A stretch of DNA of 64,000 bases, taken from positions 7,316,001 through 7,380,000 of the forward strand of contig NZ_CP098740.1 of NCBI RefSeq assembly GCF_026167665.1, in the 5' to 3' direction. Position 1 is the stretch's first letter; each line of letters begins with the position of its first letter. The stretch comes from Streptomyces drozdowiczii (GTDB lineage: Bacteria; Actinomycetota; Actinomycetes; Streptomycetales; Streptomycetaceae). The notes below the pieces were generated by a model. That model searched no databases. It had not been told where the DNA came from and saw nothing but the letters and a program-made list of their open reading frames with translations. Positions 41,533 to 50,434 of the stretch are shown in pieces. The position numbers and the translations under genes were made by a program.

Positions 41533-42282
41533 ATGACCGAGACCCTGAACACCACCGCCAGCAGCAGCGAGCAGCCGGCCTCGGAGCTGTCGGGCGTCGA
41601 CTTGGCACGGGTCGCGCTGCACCAGGCACGCGAGCTCCAGGGCCTGGTGGCCGACCGGGCCTGGGACGTCCCGGCCGCCGGCGGAAGCATCCTGGACCAG
41701 TGGCCGGCCACTGCGGCCGCGCTCTCGCCGAAGCTGGCCGCGCACGCCCAAGCGGTCGCCTTCCACGCGGAGACCGGGCAGCTGGACCTGCGCCCGGACT
41801 CGCCCGCGTACGCCACGCAGCTGCGCCTGATTAGCTCTCAGATCGTCGCTGCGGCGAACGACGCGGTCGGCACCCAGGCAGTGCGCACCGTTCGGGTCCT
41901 GGCCGTGGGCGCGACGGCCCCGGCACCCCGTGAGGCGGGTGCGGCCCCGACGGCGGCCGCGCCCGAGGCACTGGTGAAGACTCGCGACATGGCCCCACCC
42001 GGCTTCCACCGCGCGCTCACCGCCCACCAGGCCGTCCCGCGTGTCCAACTCGTCAGCTCGGGCGTCACCGAGGCGATCGAACGGCAGAACCAGGCGATGC
42101 GCGAACGCAGCCGCCGGGCGTTTCCCGAACCCGACGTCATCGCGGACGACGCGCCAGCCCCGATCGAGCAGACCCGCGCGCAGCGACGCCGCCAGGCTGC
42201 GGCGACCGAGGCCGCCGCCCTGCGCCGGACTCGTGCGGAACGGGCCCGGCAGGACCACAACAGCCCAGAGTGCTTGCGGTAG
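41533..42282 (+). CDS. DciA/DUF721-like helicase loader, 249 aa
   Basis: DciA loads the replicative helicase DnaB in most bacteria that lack DnaC. ELSGVDLARVALHQAREL and the later stretch DQWPATAAALSPKLAAHAQA, then LDLRPDSPAYATQLRLISSQ and VGTQAVRTVRVL follow the DUF721/DciA pattern. The C-terminal 120 residues are Ala/Arg-rich and helical. ATG 41533 lies four bases after AGGAGG, directly behind the putative initiator gene, which supports a shared role in replication. Confidence 0.65.
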   Translation: MTETLNTTASSSEQPASELSGVDLARVALHQARELQGLVADRAWDVPAAGGSILDQWPATAAALSPKLAAHAQAVAFHAETGQLDLRPDSPAYATQLRLISSQIVAAANDAVGTQAVRTVRVLAVGATAPAPREAGAAPTAAAPEALVKTRDMAPPGFHRALTAHQAVPRVQLVSSGVTEAIERQNQAMRERSRRAFPEPDVIADDAPAPIEQTRAQRRRQAAATEAAALRRTRAERARQDHNSPECLR

Positions 42283-42409
42283 GGCTGGAACAAACGGTGT
42301 CCGCATGACCAGAGCCGGGTGGTGTTCACCGTGGCGGCTGATCAAGGTATTGAGGCCGTCGTCGGCTGCAAGGATCAGAGCCCGCGAGAAGGTGAAGGAG
42401 ACGACAAAG

Positions 42410-43288
42410 ATGCCGAAGAAACGCAAGAAGGATCGCAAGGCGCCCTCGAGGCGGTCCTCGGTTCAGACCACTCCGGCCCAGCGTGCAGTTCTGGAGCTGG
42501 TGGACTGGAACGATGCCTCGGAAGAGGGCGTCGACGTGATCGATGCCTTCACCGAACGGTTTCCCACTCCTGTTGACGCGGTGAAGGCGGTACAAGCTGG
42601 CGAGTGCGTGCAGTGGACAGGCGGGATCGACGGATCGACGATGCGCCACCGTGTCCTCCTGTTCGACGATGGCACCGCCACCGTCGAACAGGCCGTCTTC
42701 GTCGGCGGCCCACTTGAGGAGCTCCTGTTGTGTGCCTGGCACCAGGCTGGGGAGCAGAGGCGGGATTCGCTGGAGGCCGGAGTCCTCGCTGCCCTTGGCG
42801 AACTTCACACTGCGATCCGGCCGGTCCTGGAGGCTGAGATCCGCAAGGTTCGTCCCGACTACACCGCAGCTGTTCCGCAGCCCTTCCGCGAGGACCCGGA
42901 ACTGTACGGACCGGGCATGCCGGTGTTCGGATGGCGCATTCTCCACCCGGTGGGCCCGGATACCACCTGGGAGGACACCCGCGATACCGCTGCCTGGAAC
43001 ACCTCCGAGACAATGTCTGGCTTGCTCGGCTACTACGACCACGTACCCGAACTTCAGCAGGCCGGCCTTGCCGCCGTACTGCGCAAGCACGATGTCCCCG
43101 TCGTGCTCTGTGTGGACTGCGGCCAACCCATCACCGACCGCCATCCTCGGTGGATGAGTGTCTGGGTCACCCCCGACAGTGAGCACGGCCCTGTATGCGG
43201 ATATCCCCGCGCCGCTCGTGTCACTGCGAAACCCGCGCTCGGGACGTTCACCGACCACGACTTCGGCGGCCCGCACCATCCCGCCTGA
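42410..43288 (+). CDS. Hypothetical protein, 292 aa
   Basis: ATG 42410 follows GAAGGAG. A basic start (MPKKRKKDRKAPSRRSS) leads to an acidic soluble protein (ASEEGVDVIDAFTERFPTPV; LYGPGMPVFGWRILHPVGPD). A late Cys pair (VLCVDCGQPI) may bind metal. No family is recognised. A strong terminator follows, so it may close the replication operon. Confidence 0.6.
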   Translation: MPKKRKKDRKAPSRRSSVQTTPAQRAVLELVDWNDASEEGVDVIDAFTERFPTPVDAVKAVQAGECVQWTGGIDGSTMRHRVLLFDDGTATVEQAVFVGGPLEELLLCAWHQAGEQRRDSLEAGVLAALGELHTAIRPVLEAEIRKVRPDYTAAVPQPFREDPELYGPGMPVFGWRILHPVGPDTTWEDTRDTAAWNTSETMSGLLGYYDHVPELQQAGLAAVLRKHDVPVVLCVDCGQPITDRHPRWMSVWVTPDSEHGPVCGYPRAARVTAKPALGTFTDHDFGGPHHPA

Positions 43289-43331
43289 GAACACGGACCA
43301 GGCGCCACGATCGTGCGGGTCTAAGCATGCG

Positions 43332-43360
43332 GCAGGGCCGGCGGATTCCGCCGGCCCTGC
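43332..43360. terminator. Strong terminator after the replication region
   Basis: GCAGGGCCGGCGG pairs with CCGCCGGCCCTGC over at least 12 bases with a tiny loop, ending TCTCTTG. It lies 44 bases after the stop at 43288. Confidence 0.85.
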
Positions 43361-43518
43361 TCTCTTGCCGTACGTCCTCACCCTGCGGGAATTGTCATCC
43401 TCGGGTTGGGGGAGTAGTGGCTGACCTGTTGGCCGTGCCACCTTGCGGAGGCGCCCCGCCGCAGCGGAGGCCGCCCGCGGACCTGCGCCTTGGGTGGTGC
43501 TGGGGCAGGTTTTGGGGC

Positions 43519-44364
43519 TCAGTAGCCGTCTCCTATACGTTCCGCAGCTCGTGCAGCCTTGTCGGCGGCCATCTGAAGGAGCCGCGTGTTGTCGGGGAGA
43601 TTCCCGAGGCTGTCCATCAGCCGTCCGGCTGCTCGTTCTGCTTTGACTGCGGCCTCATGAAGCGTCGATGCGTCGTCGGACAGCCCTAGGAGGTCGCCGG
43701 CGGCATCGGCCAGCGTGCTTGCCGTGTCCTGTAGATGGGCCAGCTTCTGCGAGGCTTCAACCAGCAGGAAGGCAGTGTCTTGAAGGTGAGCGAGTTGGTC
43801 GGAGGAGCGGCTCAGCGAGTTGACCTCGTCCTCGGAGAGCCCGAATCCATGGATACGCGGGTTGGCGATTTCCTTAACTGTGACCTTCAGTAGCTCTGCT
43901 AGCTCAGGAGCCGTCTTCGCGAATGCATCCAAGGCCGGCTCGAGGCGGGAGACCAATGCCGTTTGTGCTCCACTGATCATTTCGCTAAGCCGATCTTCGG
44001 TCAGGTCGCCCAGTCCTGCCAGAGCGCTGAGTCCATCGGCCTCTCGATCGTGCTTCCAGCGTTCCAACAGCTCCACCGGGTACTGATCGCTGTTCGTTCC
44101 ATCGATCTCGGAGTGATGCGGGTGGCAGAGCAGGATGAGGTTGGCGAAGCTGTTGCGCTCGCCGACTGACCAGCCCGAGTCGTAGCGCTTACCTCCTTCC
44201 TCGAACGCCCGGACATGCGCGATCTCCAAGTTCAGACGGGGTGCACCGTTGATCATTCGAATGGTCGGCACGCCGCAGTCGGGCCAGTAGCACCCGCCTC
44301 GGGCGAGGGTCATCAGTCCTGCGATCGTTGCGTTGCTGTAGCTGCGCCGCGGTGTGCTAGCCAC
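43519..44364 (-). CDS. HNH endonuclease with helical C-terminal domain, 281 aa
   Basis: GTG 44364 after GAGGGGGG. The N-terminal 110 residues hold the nuclease: GGCYWPDCGVP, LNLEIAHVRAFEEGGKRYD (catalytic His) and NSFANLILLCHPHHSEIDG (Asn and His). The remaining 170 residues are a string of helices with a repeated AHLQDTA unit (DQLAHLQDTAFLL, QKLAHLQDTASTL), perhaps an oligomerisation or sensing part. HNH plus helical sensor is common in defence genes. It heads a leftward pair with the DUF4231 gene nearby. Confidence 0.7.
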   Translation of the reverse strand: MASTPRRSYSNATIAGLMTLARGGCYWPDCGVPTIRMINGAPRLNLEIAHVRAFEEGGKRYDSGWSVGERNSFANLILLCHPHHSEIDGTNSDQYPVELLERWKHDREADGLSALAGLGDLTEDRLSEMISGAQTALVSRLEPALDAFAKTAPELAELLKVTVKEIANPRIHGFGLSEDEVNSLSRSSDQLAHLQDTAFLLVEASQKLAHLQDTASTLADAAGDLLGLSDDASTLHEAAVKAERAAGRLMDSLGNLPDNTRLLQMAADKAARAAERIGDGY

Positions 44365-44478
44365 GAACCCCCCTCAAGTTGGTCACGATGAGTGACCATC
44401 CCATCACCGGTCTTTATGCGCAGTAGAGGTTCCGGCCTACTCAGCACCTCTTCCAAGCCGACTCAGCGGGTGCCTCTC

Positions 44479-45450
44479 TCATGCCGGCGGCTGGCTGGAG
44501 GGGAGGGCCTGGTCGGCGGGCTGGTCGAGTTGCTGCTGGCGGCGCCGCTGCTCGTTACGGTGATCCTCGACGCGTTGGGTGAACAGTTTCAGGGCCTGGG
44601 ACCGCTGGTCCTGGTCGTAGTCGCTGTAGGGCCCAATACCGAGGGTGAAGGCATTGACCTCCTCCTCGATGGAGTCGGCGGTCTGCAGCAGGAAGTAGCT
44701 GCGCTCGCGGTATTTGTAGTAGCCGATGAACGCAGCCGACAGCGTCACGGCAAAGCCGATGGCGACGATCGTCACGTTCTGCCAGGTCAGCTTCCCTCCG
44801 GTGTCTAACGCGGCCACAGTCGTCGTCGCTGCGGAGCCGATCATGATGAAGTTCTGCAGCGTGTTGTGGACGCGCCGATACTTCCGGCTGTCTGCCCGGT
44901 GCTGCTCAATGACGTCAGCGGCATCTTCGCGGTAAAGACCCCGCTGAAGGTCAAGCGAAGTTCCGCGCAGGGCACTCACGATGCGCGCTGATCCCCGCGT
45001 GATGTCGAGCCGATCCTCCAGCTCGGCCGTGCTCTCTAGGGAGCCTCGCCGTCGCCTGTCGGCTTTGACCCCTCCCAGGCACAGTGCGATGAGGATGGCG
45101 CACACGATGTCGGGCCCGATGAAACGGGAGGGCGTCGCCCAGGTCCAGGCCGTCCAACCCATGCTGGCCAGGAGCGAAAAAGCGGCCACCGACAGAACAA
45201 CCGTACGAACCCGGGCGACCGATCGCGCGCGGGCAAGTCGTCGCTCCGCCTTCGCGAGATCCCGGTAAACGTCGAGACCCTCGGCTTCCCGCATGGCCAA
45301 TTCCCAACGCGATTGCTCTTCAGGCTCTCCGTCTGGCGCTGGCTCACTGCCCGACTCTTGTTCACGAATGCTCTCGGTCATGGCTTGTGAGATCCGTTCT
45401 TCTGCGGCCCGCATCCGACGGGGGGCGTCGTCATCGAGGTTCCGTGCCAC
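44479..45450 (-). CDS. DUF4231/SLATT-type membrane protein, 323 aa
   Basis: YRRVHNTLQNFIMIGSAATT, then a second helix (VTIVAIGFAVTLSAAFIGYY) and KYRERSYFLLQTADSIEEEV match DUF4231, grouped with SLATT two-helix effectors found in nucleotide-signalling defence systems. An extra membrane pair sits earlier (TVVLSVAAFSLLASMGWTAW; IVCAILIALCLGGV). The GTG start 45450 is four bases after the preceding stop, suggesting coupling; ATG further in is possible. A paralogue lies at 50431-51225. Confidence 0.65.
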   Translation of the reverse strand: MARNLDDDAPRRMRAAEERISQAMTESIREQESGSEPAPDGEPEEQSRWELAMREAEGLDVYRDLAKAERRLARARSVARVRTVVLSVAAFSLLASMGWTAWTWATPSRFIGPDIVCAILIALCLGGVKADRRRRGSLESTAELEDRLDITRGSARIVSALRGTSLDLQRGLYREDAADVIEQHRADSRKYRRVHNTLQNFIMIGSAATTTVAALDTGGKLTWQNVTIVAIGFAVTLSAAFIGYYKYRERSYFLLQTADSIEEEVNAFTLGIGPYSDYDQDQRSQALKLFTQRVEDHRNEQRRRQQQLDQPADQALPSSQPPA

Positions 45451-45454
45451 GGGA

Positions 45455-46060
45455 TCAGCGGGCGAACGCTTCGGTCAGGCTGATGCGGTAGCCGTCCTCT
45501 TCCATCAGCACGACGGTGACGCCGAACGGGTCGGGATGGTCCAGCTCGATGGGGGTGAAGGAGAAGTTCACCGCGGCCTGGATGGGTGGCACCAGTTCGC
45601 CGTCGGGCTGCGGTGTGGGGGCCGGCCTCCAATCGGGGGCGACCGATGCCCAGCCCTCGGGGCTGCGGGACACGAGCTGCTCGGTGTAGGGGAAGTGGTG
45701 CAGCATGTGCCCGGCCGGGGTGGCGAGCACCATGTTCAGGCACGGCGCCGGGCTGGCGATCGGCAGCTCGCACGCGGTGGCGACATCGTGTGTCTCCCAG
45801 GTGAGGACGACCTCGTCCGCGCCCGCCGCCGCGGCGATGTTCCCGAGCTCCGCGATCCCGGCGAGCGCGTCCTGGCCGACCTTGAGCGGGCGGGCCCAGA
45901 TCAGTCCGACCAGCTCATTGCGTACCAGCGGCATCATCAGCGGGCGCGGCACGACCCCCTCGCCCAGCGACGCGGTGTACGTCTCCGTCGCGACGCCGAT
46001 TAGACCGTTCCACATCCGTGCGTCCACGGAGGCCCCCGTATCTCGACTCGTGGTGCTCAC
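45455..46060 (-). CDS. Hypothetical protein, 201 aa, with a truncated copy at 49.7 kb
   Basis: GTG 46060 follows AGGG at six bases. A soluble protein with WNGLIGVATETYTASLGEGV and LMMPLVRNELVGLIWARPLK. No family is recognised. The first third is duplicated as a broken fragment at 49733-49922. It precedes the DUF4231 gene by only four bases, so they form an operon. Confidence 0.65.
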   Translation of the reverse strand: MSTTSRDTGASVDARMWNGLIGVATETYTASLGEGVVPRPLMMPLVRNELVGLIWARPLKVGQDALAGIAELGNIAAAAGADEVVLTWETHDVATACELPIASPAPCLNMVLATPAGHMLHHFPYTEQLVSRSPEGWASVAPDWRPAPTPQPDGELVPPIQAAVNFSFTPIELDHPDPFGVTVVLMEEDGYRISLTEAFAR

Positions 46061-46272
46061 AGGCGACCCTGCCACGCGGAGTGATGCGGTGTCAGGGCGA
46101 TGATCGGCCAGCCCTTCAGGCGGCAGATGCTGGGCTGCTGACAGGCGGAGTGCCGCCGAACAGTGTCGTGTGACGTGAATCACAGAAGGTGTTGGGAGAA
46201 TGAGTGTCGGATCAGCTCTCTCCCGCCGCAGGTAGGTGAACAGACTTACCCAAGCAACAAGGGAGGCCCAAG

Positions 46273-47781
46273 ATGCCTGCGGCTTCAACGCCGGACTCGG
46301 CACCCGAGGATGCCGCTCAGCGGATTGCTGCAGCGCCGTCCGAGGTAACAGAACCGCTGCCCGTTTCCCCAGCGGAAGAGTGCGGCGCGCTCGGGAGCGT
46401 GCCGCTCGACGAGCTGAGCGACGCCAGGCCTGCGGCGCCGATGGACGGGCCCGGCCAGAATCATGATGCCTTCCCGCTGCTTGACGATGTCGTCCTGCAC
46501 TCGGGCGGCCTGGCTGACGTCGTGGACACGGCCGCCTTCTGGTCTAGCGTCAGCGACTCCTTCAAACCGTGGGTCGGTCTGAGCGCCATGCTCAGTGAGT
46601 TCACCGCGCAGGCGGCCTTCGGCCTTGCTCCGGCCCTCGCTGGCATTGAGGTGGCAGTCCCCCGACTCCCCAACATCGCAGAGATGGTCGGCCAGTCGCT
46701 GCTGGAGGGACTGGGGACGCGCAATGCCGCGTTGTCGGTGCTGGCCGACGTGCGGCCCCAGTTCCCTTCGCTGTCCGAGACCGTGAACTCCGTGCTGCCC
46801 TCTGTCGTGAGCACGCTGGGACTACTGGACGGACTCAACCCGACCAGGGCGATCCTGTCCGTGGTCGAGCCGCAGGTCAGTAGCCTGGCGAGCGCGGTGG
46901 GACCGGTCGCTCGCCTGTCGTCGATGGCTGACGCCTTTCAGCCGCTGGTCGGTTTCGGTGAACTTGTTCGTCAATCGAACCTCGGCCTGGCTCCGGTGTT
47001 CGAAGGTCTCCCGGCTCTGCTTTCCCCGCTGCCCAGTCTGGCGAAGGTGACGGAGACGCTCGCACCGTGCTTTGCCATCCAGGTGGGAGTGCCGCGGATC
47101 GTGCAGGAGGCCCTGCGCACCCTGCCGTCGATGGCGGATTTCATCGGTGGCCATATGGCCGACCTCTTCGCTGGAGTTCGGTCTGTCGCCGACTGGGCGA
47201 AGTGGCTGAGGCCGTCCGTCCTTGCTGAGGCTCGCTACGCGTTCGACGCGTATATGAAGGGCGACCCGGAGCCGATGAAGGACTTCCTGCGCCGCTGCCT
47301 GCGTCTGTGGCCAGTGCTGGAGGACCACTGTCAGGCCCTGGCTGTGGCAATGTTCGAACGTTCGTGGGAGCAGGAGGCCGACCTCACCGACGATCAGTCG
47401 GTGCGCAGGGTCTTGATCCGGTACGCCCGCCAGGGCTGCGACTTTGAACGCGATCACGAGATCCGCGGTGTCCCGATCGGATACATCCCGGAGGGCTGGG
47501 AGCAGCCGGACACCGTGCCCGGGCCCGAGGATCTGGTAATCCCCCGCCTCATTCCCTGGGCTCAGCAGTTCGAGACCGCTCCGGTGCGCTACGTGGCGGG
47601 CCGGCTCGACGAGCAGGAACAGGCTCTGGTCCGGGCCTGGTCGGAGAACCACCCCATGACGTGGCCCAAGGCATCGGACCTGGTGCAGCAGGACGAGGCT
47701 CAAGGAGAGCGGGCCCGACGCAAACTGCACCGGCTCGGCAAGGAGTGGCGCAGGCGCGAGACCCTCCAGGAGCTGTCGTGA
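46273..47781 (+). CDS. Hypothetical protein, 502 aa
   Basis: ATG 46273 follows GGGAGG. The first 320 residues are a long series of amphipathic segments with Leu/Pro repeats (PSLSETVNSVLPSVVSTLGL; LVRQSNLGLAPVFEGLPALL), unlike any family I know. The last 120 residues are more conventional, ending in a region like a sigma or helix-turn-helix tail (LDEQEQALVRAWSENHPMTW, then RRKLHRLGKEWRRRE). It is single and rightward, among accessory genes. Confidence 0.65.
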   Translation: MPAASTPDSAPEDAAQRIAAAPSEVTEPLPVSPAEECGALGSVPLDELSDARPAAPMDGPGQNHDAFPLLDDVVLHSGGLADVVDTAAFWSSVSDSFKPWVGLSAMLSEFTAQAAFGLAPALAGIEVAVPRLPNIAEMVGQSLLEGLGTRNAALSVLADVRPQFPSLSETVNSVLPSVVSTLGLLDGLNPTRAILSVVEPQVSSLASAVGPVARLSSMADAFQPLVGFGELVRQSNLGLAPVFEGLPALLSPLPSLAKVTETLAPCFAIQVGVPRIVQEALRTLPSMADFIGGHMADLFAGVRSVADWAKWLRPSVLAEARYAFDAYMKGDPEPMKDFLRRCLRLWPVLEDHCQALAVAMFERSWEQEADLTDDQSVRRVLIRYARQGCDFERDHEIRGVPIGYIPEGWEQPDTVPGPEDLVIPRLIPWAQQFETAPVRYVAGRLDEQEQALVRAWSENHPMTWPKASDLVQQDEAQGERARRKLHRLGKEWRRRETLQELS

Positions 47782-48131
47782 GTGCGCCGTACGGCTAGGT
47801 GATACGTCGGAGACGAACTCGGTTGCATGCAGCCGGAGTTGGCGAGATTCACTCGAAGGTGGCAGGAAATCGCTTGTGCGCCGGAGTGTCCGCCGTGTGA
47901 CCTCGATCACGCTGCGCATGCGCGGCGCGCCCTTGAGTGACCATCCATGCAGGTCAGGGGAGCCTCAACCGCCTCATTTGATCACTTTGAGCACCTGGGC
48001 GAGCGCTCCGCGTGAAATTCGCGCGGCTGCGCATGCGTGTTCGGCCAATTGGTCCGATTGGGTAAACCCGAGCGGTGCTTCGGGAGCCGCTCGCTCCATC
48101 AGACCTCAACGAAGAGGACCGAAGACACCCC
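47782..48131. other. Promoter region of the sigma-like operon
   Basis: No gene seen. It contains two CTGCGCATGCG copies (near 47916 and 48026) about 110 bases apart, which could bind a regulator of the following operon. Confidence 0.35.
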
Positions 48132-48656
48132 ATGACCGACGACGTGCGTGAGGACGGCCGCGTGCCTGTGGCCGCGGAGGCCCCGCTCCAGTTCCCCGTG
48201 GAGTTCGAGGCCCACTACCTCACCAACCAGAAGGCGTTCCACGACTTCGCGCTGTACATCCTGAAGACCAACGACCGGGCGGAGAAGGCCGTCCACAACG
48301 CCTACGTGGCAATCCGCACCCGCTGGGACACCCTGCTCGCCGAACCGGATCTGCAGGCCCAGACCTGGCTGATCCTGCGCCGCGCCATCATCGACGAACT
48401 GATCGGCGGCTTCCGCGAGGAAGTGGCCGAACGCGACAGCGGCATCGGCCTGTACCCGGCCCTCACCAAACTTCCCCCGCGCCAGTTCGACGTCGTCGTC
48501 CTGCGCTTCATCGGCCGGCTCGAAACCAAGAAGATCGCCTGGTACATGGGCCTCACCCCCAGCACCGTCACCCACCACATCCGCAAGGCCCAGGAACGCC
48601 TCGCCCCCACCCATCGCCGCGCCACGCGGCCGATCAAGAAGAAGGACATCCAGTGA
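48132..48656 (+). CDS. Sigma-factor-like protein with region 4 helix-turn-helix, 174 aa
   Basis: The C-terminal stretch LTKLPPRQFDVVVLRFIGRL, ETKKIAWYMGLTPSTVTHHI and RKAQERLAP is a sigma-region-4-like DNA-binding domain. A weak region-2-like part precedes it (FHDFALYILKTNDRAEKAVH). Such proteins appear in Streptomyces next to a gene like the one at 48653, with which it overlaps by four bases. Probably directs RNA polymerase to a small regulon. Confidence 0.7.
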   Translation: MTDDVREDGRVPVAAEAPLQFPVEFEAHYLTNQKAFHDFALYILKTNDRAEKAVHNAYVAIRTRWDTLLAEPDLQAQTWLILRRAIIDELIGGFREEVAERDSGIGLYPALTKLPPRQFDVVVLRFIGRLETKKIAWYMGLTPSTVTHHIRKAQERLAPTHRRATRPIKKKDIQ

Positions 48657-49465
48657 GCGACACCTGGGAACAGCTCTTCGCCGACGCCGACACCTCCGTC
48701 CGCGAGCCCCGCCGCGCCTTCGACGTCGGCGCCGGCCTGCGCCGCATCGCCCACGACACCGCCCACCTCCCGTCCCCCGGCCCGGTCCCCGTCGGCGGCC
48801 ACCCCAGCGCCCTGCGCCGGCTCGGGGTCATGGCCCGCGTCGTGGTCACCCAGGCCGGAGCGGCCGCCCACATGGAGGAATTGACCGCGCTGCTCGGCGG
48901 CGACGACACCATCGCGCAGTTCGACGGCTGGACCACCGGCGTCGACATCGACGGCGTCCAGGTCTTCGCCTGCATGCTCTACCTCGCCCACCACCCCGAA
49001 AGCGCCCGCTTCTGGTGGCGCTTCGCCGCCGGTGCCGGATCCAGCGGCGCGGCGTACTGCCTCTACCTCGACCACCTCGCCCTCGGCGACGAGGGCGAAG
49101 CGAAGTTCTGGAAGCGGCAGGTGACCACGCTGTTCTGCCCGGACGCGGCCAAGGACCGCGAAGTCGACCCGCAGGCATTCCTCAAGGCACTGGAGCACTT
49201 CACCAACGACTCCGCCCGCCGCAACGCCAGCAGAGCGGTCCTGACGGGCGGACTCGAAGCGGACGTCGACCACCTGGCCGACCGTCACACCGACGACGGC
49301 CTGGTCTGCCGCCCCGACGCCCGCCTGGCCGACCGCATCCACGAACTCGCCGGCCGCCCTGAAACGCAGAAGTCCGGCGCGGGGCCGAAGGTTCCTAGGC
49401 CGCCCAGCCCCCGCCGGACCACACATCAGCACCCCGAAGAACGGAGCACCTGCCATGCAGACTAG
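48653..49465 (+). CDS. Partner of the sigma-like protein, 270 aa
   Basis: GTG 48653 overlaps the sigma-like stop (GTGA). A soluble protein with a helical middle (ARFWWRFAAGAGSSGAAYCL, YLDHLALGDEGEAKFWKRQV) and a disordered Pro/Arg tail. No anti-sigma zinc motif is visible. Conserved sigma/partner pairing is the only clue; it may modulate the sigma protein. Confidence 0.65.
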   Translation: MSDTWEQLFADADTSVREPRRAFDVGAGLRRIAHDTAHLPSPGPVPVGGHPSALRRLGVMARVVVTQAGAAAHMEELTALLGGDDTIAQFDGWTTGVDIDGVQVFACMLYLAHHPESARFWWRFAAGAGSSGAAYCLYLDHLALGDEGEAKFWKRQVTTLFCPDAAKDREVDPQAFLKALEHFTNDSARRNASRAVLTGGLEADVDHLADRHTDDGLVCRPDARLADRIHELAGRPETQKSGAGPKVPRPPSPRRTTHQHPEERSTCHAD

Positions 49466-49661
49466 CCGCCGCACCCGCACCGCGGACCAGACCCCGACAA
49501 TCCACCGCACCACCCAGCAGCCCTCCATGATCCGCCGCAGTGTCCGCTGGATCGCCCGCCGCCGTACCGCCCTGCTCTCCAGCGCCCTGCGCGGCGCCGC
49601 CTATGCCACCGGCGCCGGCATCATCGGTCTCGGCTTCTACGTACTCCGGCAGCAGATCTGA
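49455..49661 (+). CDS. Small membrane protein, 68 aa
   Basis: ATG 49455 lies inside the end of the previous gene, with GGAG ahead of it. A basic N-terminus (RRSVRWIARRRTALLSSALR) precedes one membrane helix (GAAYATGAGIIGLGFYVL). It completes the three-gene sigma-like operon. Confidence 0.55.
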   Translation: MQTSRRTRTADQTPTIHRTTQQPSMIRRSVRWIARRRTALLSSALRGAAYATGAGIIGLGFYVLRQQI

Positions 49662-49688
49662 CTCCAGAGCGAAGAGTCGGGCTGAACG

Positions 49689-49730
49689 ATCCTGGTGCGG
49701 GTCACCTGGCCAGGTGACCCGCACCAGGAT
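49689..49730. terminator. 42-bp perfect palindrome without a loop
   Basis: Bases 49689-49709 are the exact reverse complement of 49710-49730 (outer ATCCTGGTGCGGG). It lies between the convergent sigma-like operon and a leftward pseudogene. It could act as a terminator or form a cruciform. Confidence 0.8.
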
Positions 49731-49732
49731 GA

Positions 49733-49922
49733 TCAAGCAGAGCTCGCGAGCTTCACGATCCCGGCGAGTGCGTCCTGGCCGACCTTGAGCGGGCGGACCC
49801 AGACCAGCCCGACCAAGTCGCCGCGCACCAGCGGCATCATCAGGGGGCGCGGCACGACCCCCTCGCCCAGCGAGGCCGTGTATGTCTCCTTCACGACGCC
49901 GATCAGCTGCGGACCTCCACAT
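49733..49922 (-). pseudogene. Truncated copy of the 45455-46060 gene
   Basis: Minus-strand translation gives LIGVVKETYTASLGEGVVPR, PLMMPLVRGDLVGLVWVRPL and KVGQDALAGIV, then stops. This is the first third of the gene at 45455, at high identity. The matching start codon is out of frame and the 3' two thirds are missing. Confidence 0.8.
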
Positions 49923-49981
49923 CATTCAACAGCCCAAGGCGCGGACAACGACGCATCGCGCCGTATCCATCACCTCGCTGG

Positions 49982-50434
49982 TCAGTCGCTTCGCCTAGGC
50001 CGGGATCGGTGCTGGACAACCAGCGAGATCGATGGCACGTCCGGCGGGAGCGCCCACTCGATCACATGCAAGCCCGCCAGCTCGATCAGTTCCTCCGGGA
50101 CTCCCAGCAGGTGTAACGGGGTCCGACTGTGCCGGGTCAGCCAAGCCCGGCGCCTCCGCTGTTCCGCCGGGTGGAGCTGCGCCCACACATCGACCATCAC
50201 CCCCGGCGCTGCGCCGGGCACAGGACGGGTGCGCCGCCGCACGTAGGGCAGGTTGGCCACGTCGGCGGCAAGGGCGATCAGGCACCAAGCAGATTCGTCG
50301 GACAGAGAGAGCCCGTGAACGGCCCGCAACCGGCGGGCACGCCACTGCCAGCGCGGTGCCAGCAGCCAGCGGATTGTCGTCAGCGATACAGCCCGCTCCC
50401 GGGAGCGATTGACATCTTCTTCGCCGCTCCTCAT
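49982..50434 (-). CDS. Hypothetical protein, 150 aa
   Basis: ATG 50434 overlaps the stop of the second DUF4231 gene (ATGA), so the two are coupled. A basic, Leu/Trp-rich protein (LAPRWQWRARRLRAVHGLSL; VDVWAQLHPAEQRRRRAWLT) of unknown family, ending in LVVQHRSRPRRSD. Its constant company with a SLATT-type protein makes a defence accessory role possible. Confidence 0.55.
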   Translation of the reverse strand: MRSGEEDVNRSRERAVSLTTIRWLLAPRWQWRARRLRAVHGLSLSDESAWCLIALAADVANLPYVRRRTRPVPGAAPGVMVDVWAQLHPAEQRRRRAWLTRHSRTPLHLLGVPEELIELAGLHVIEWALPPDVPSISLVVQHRSRPRRSD

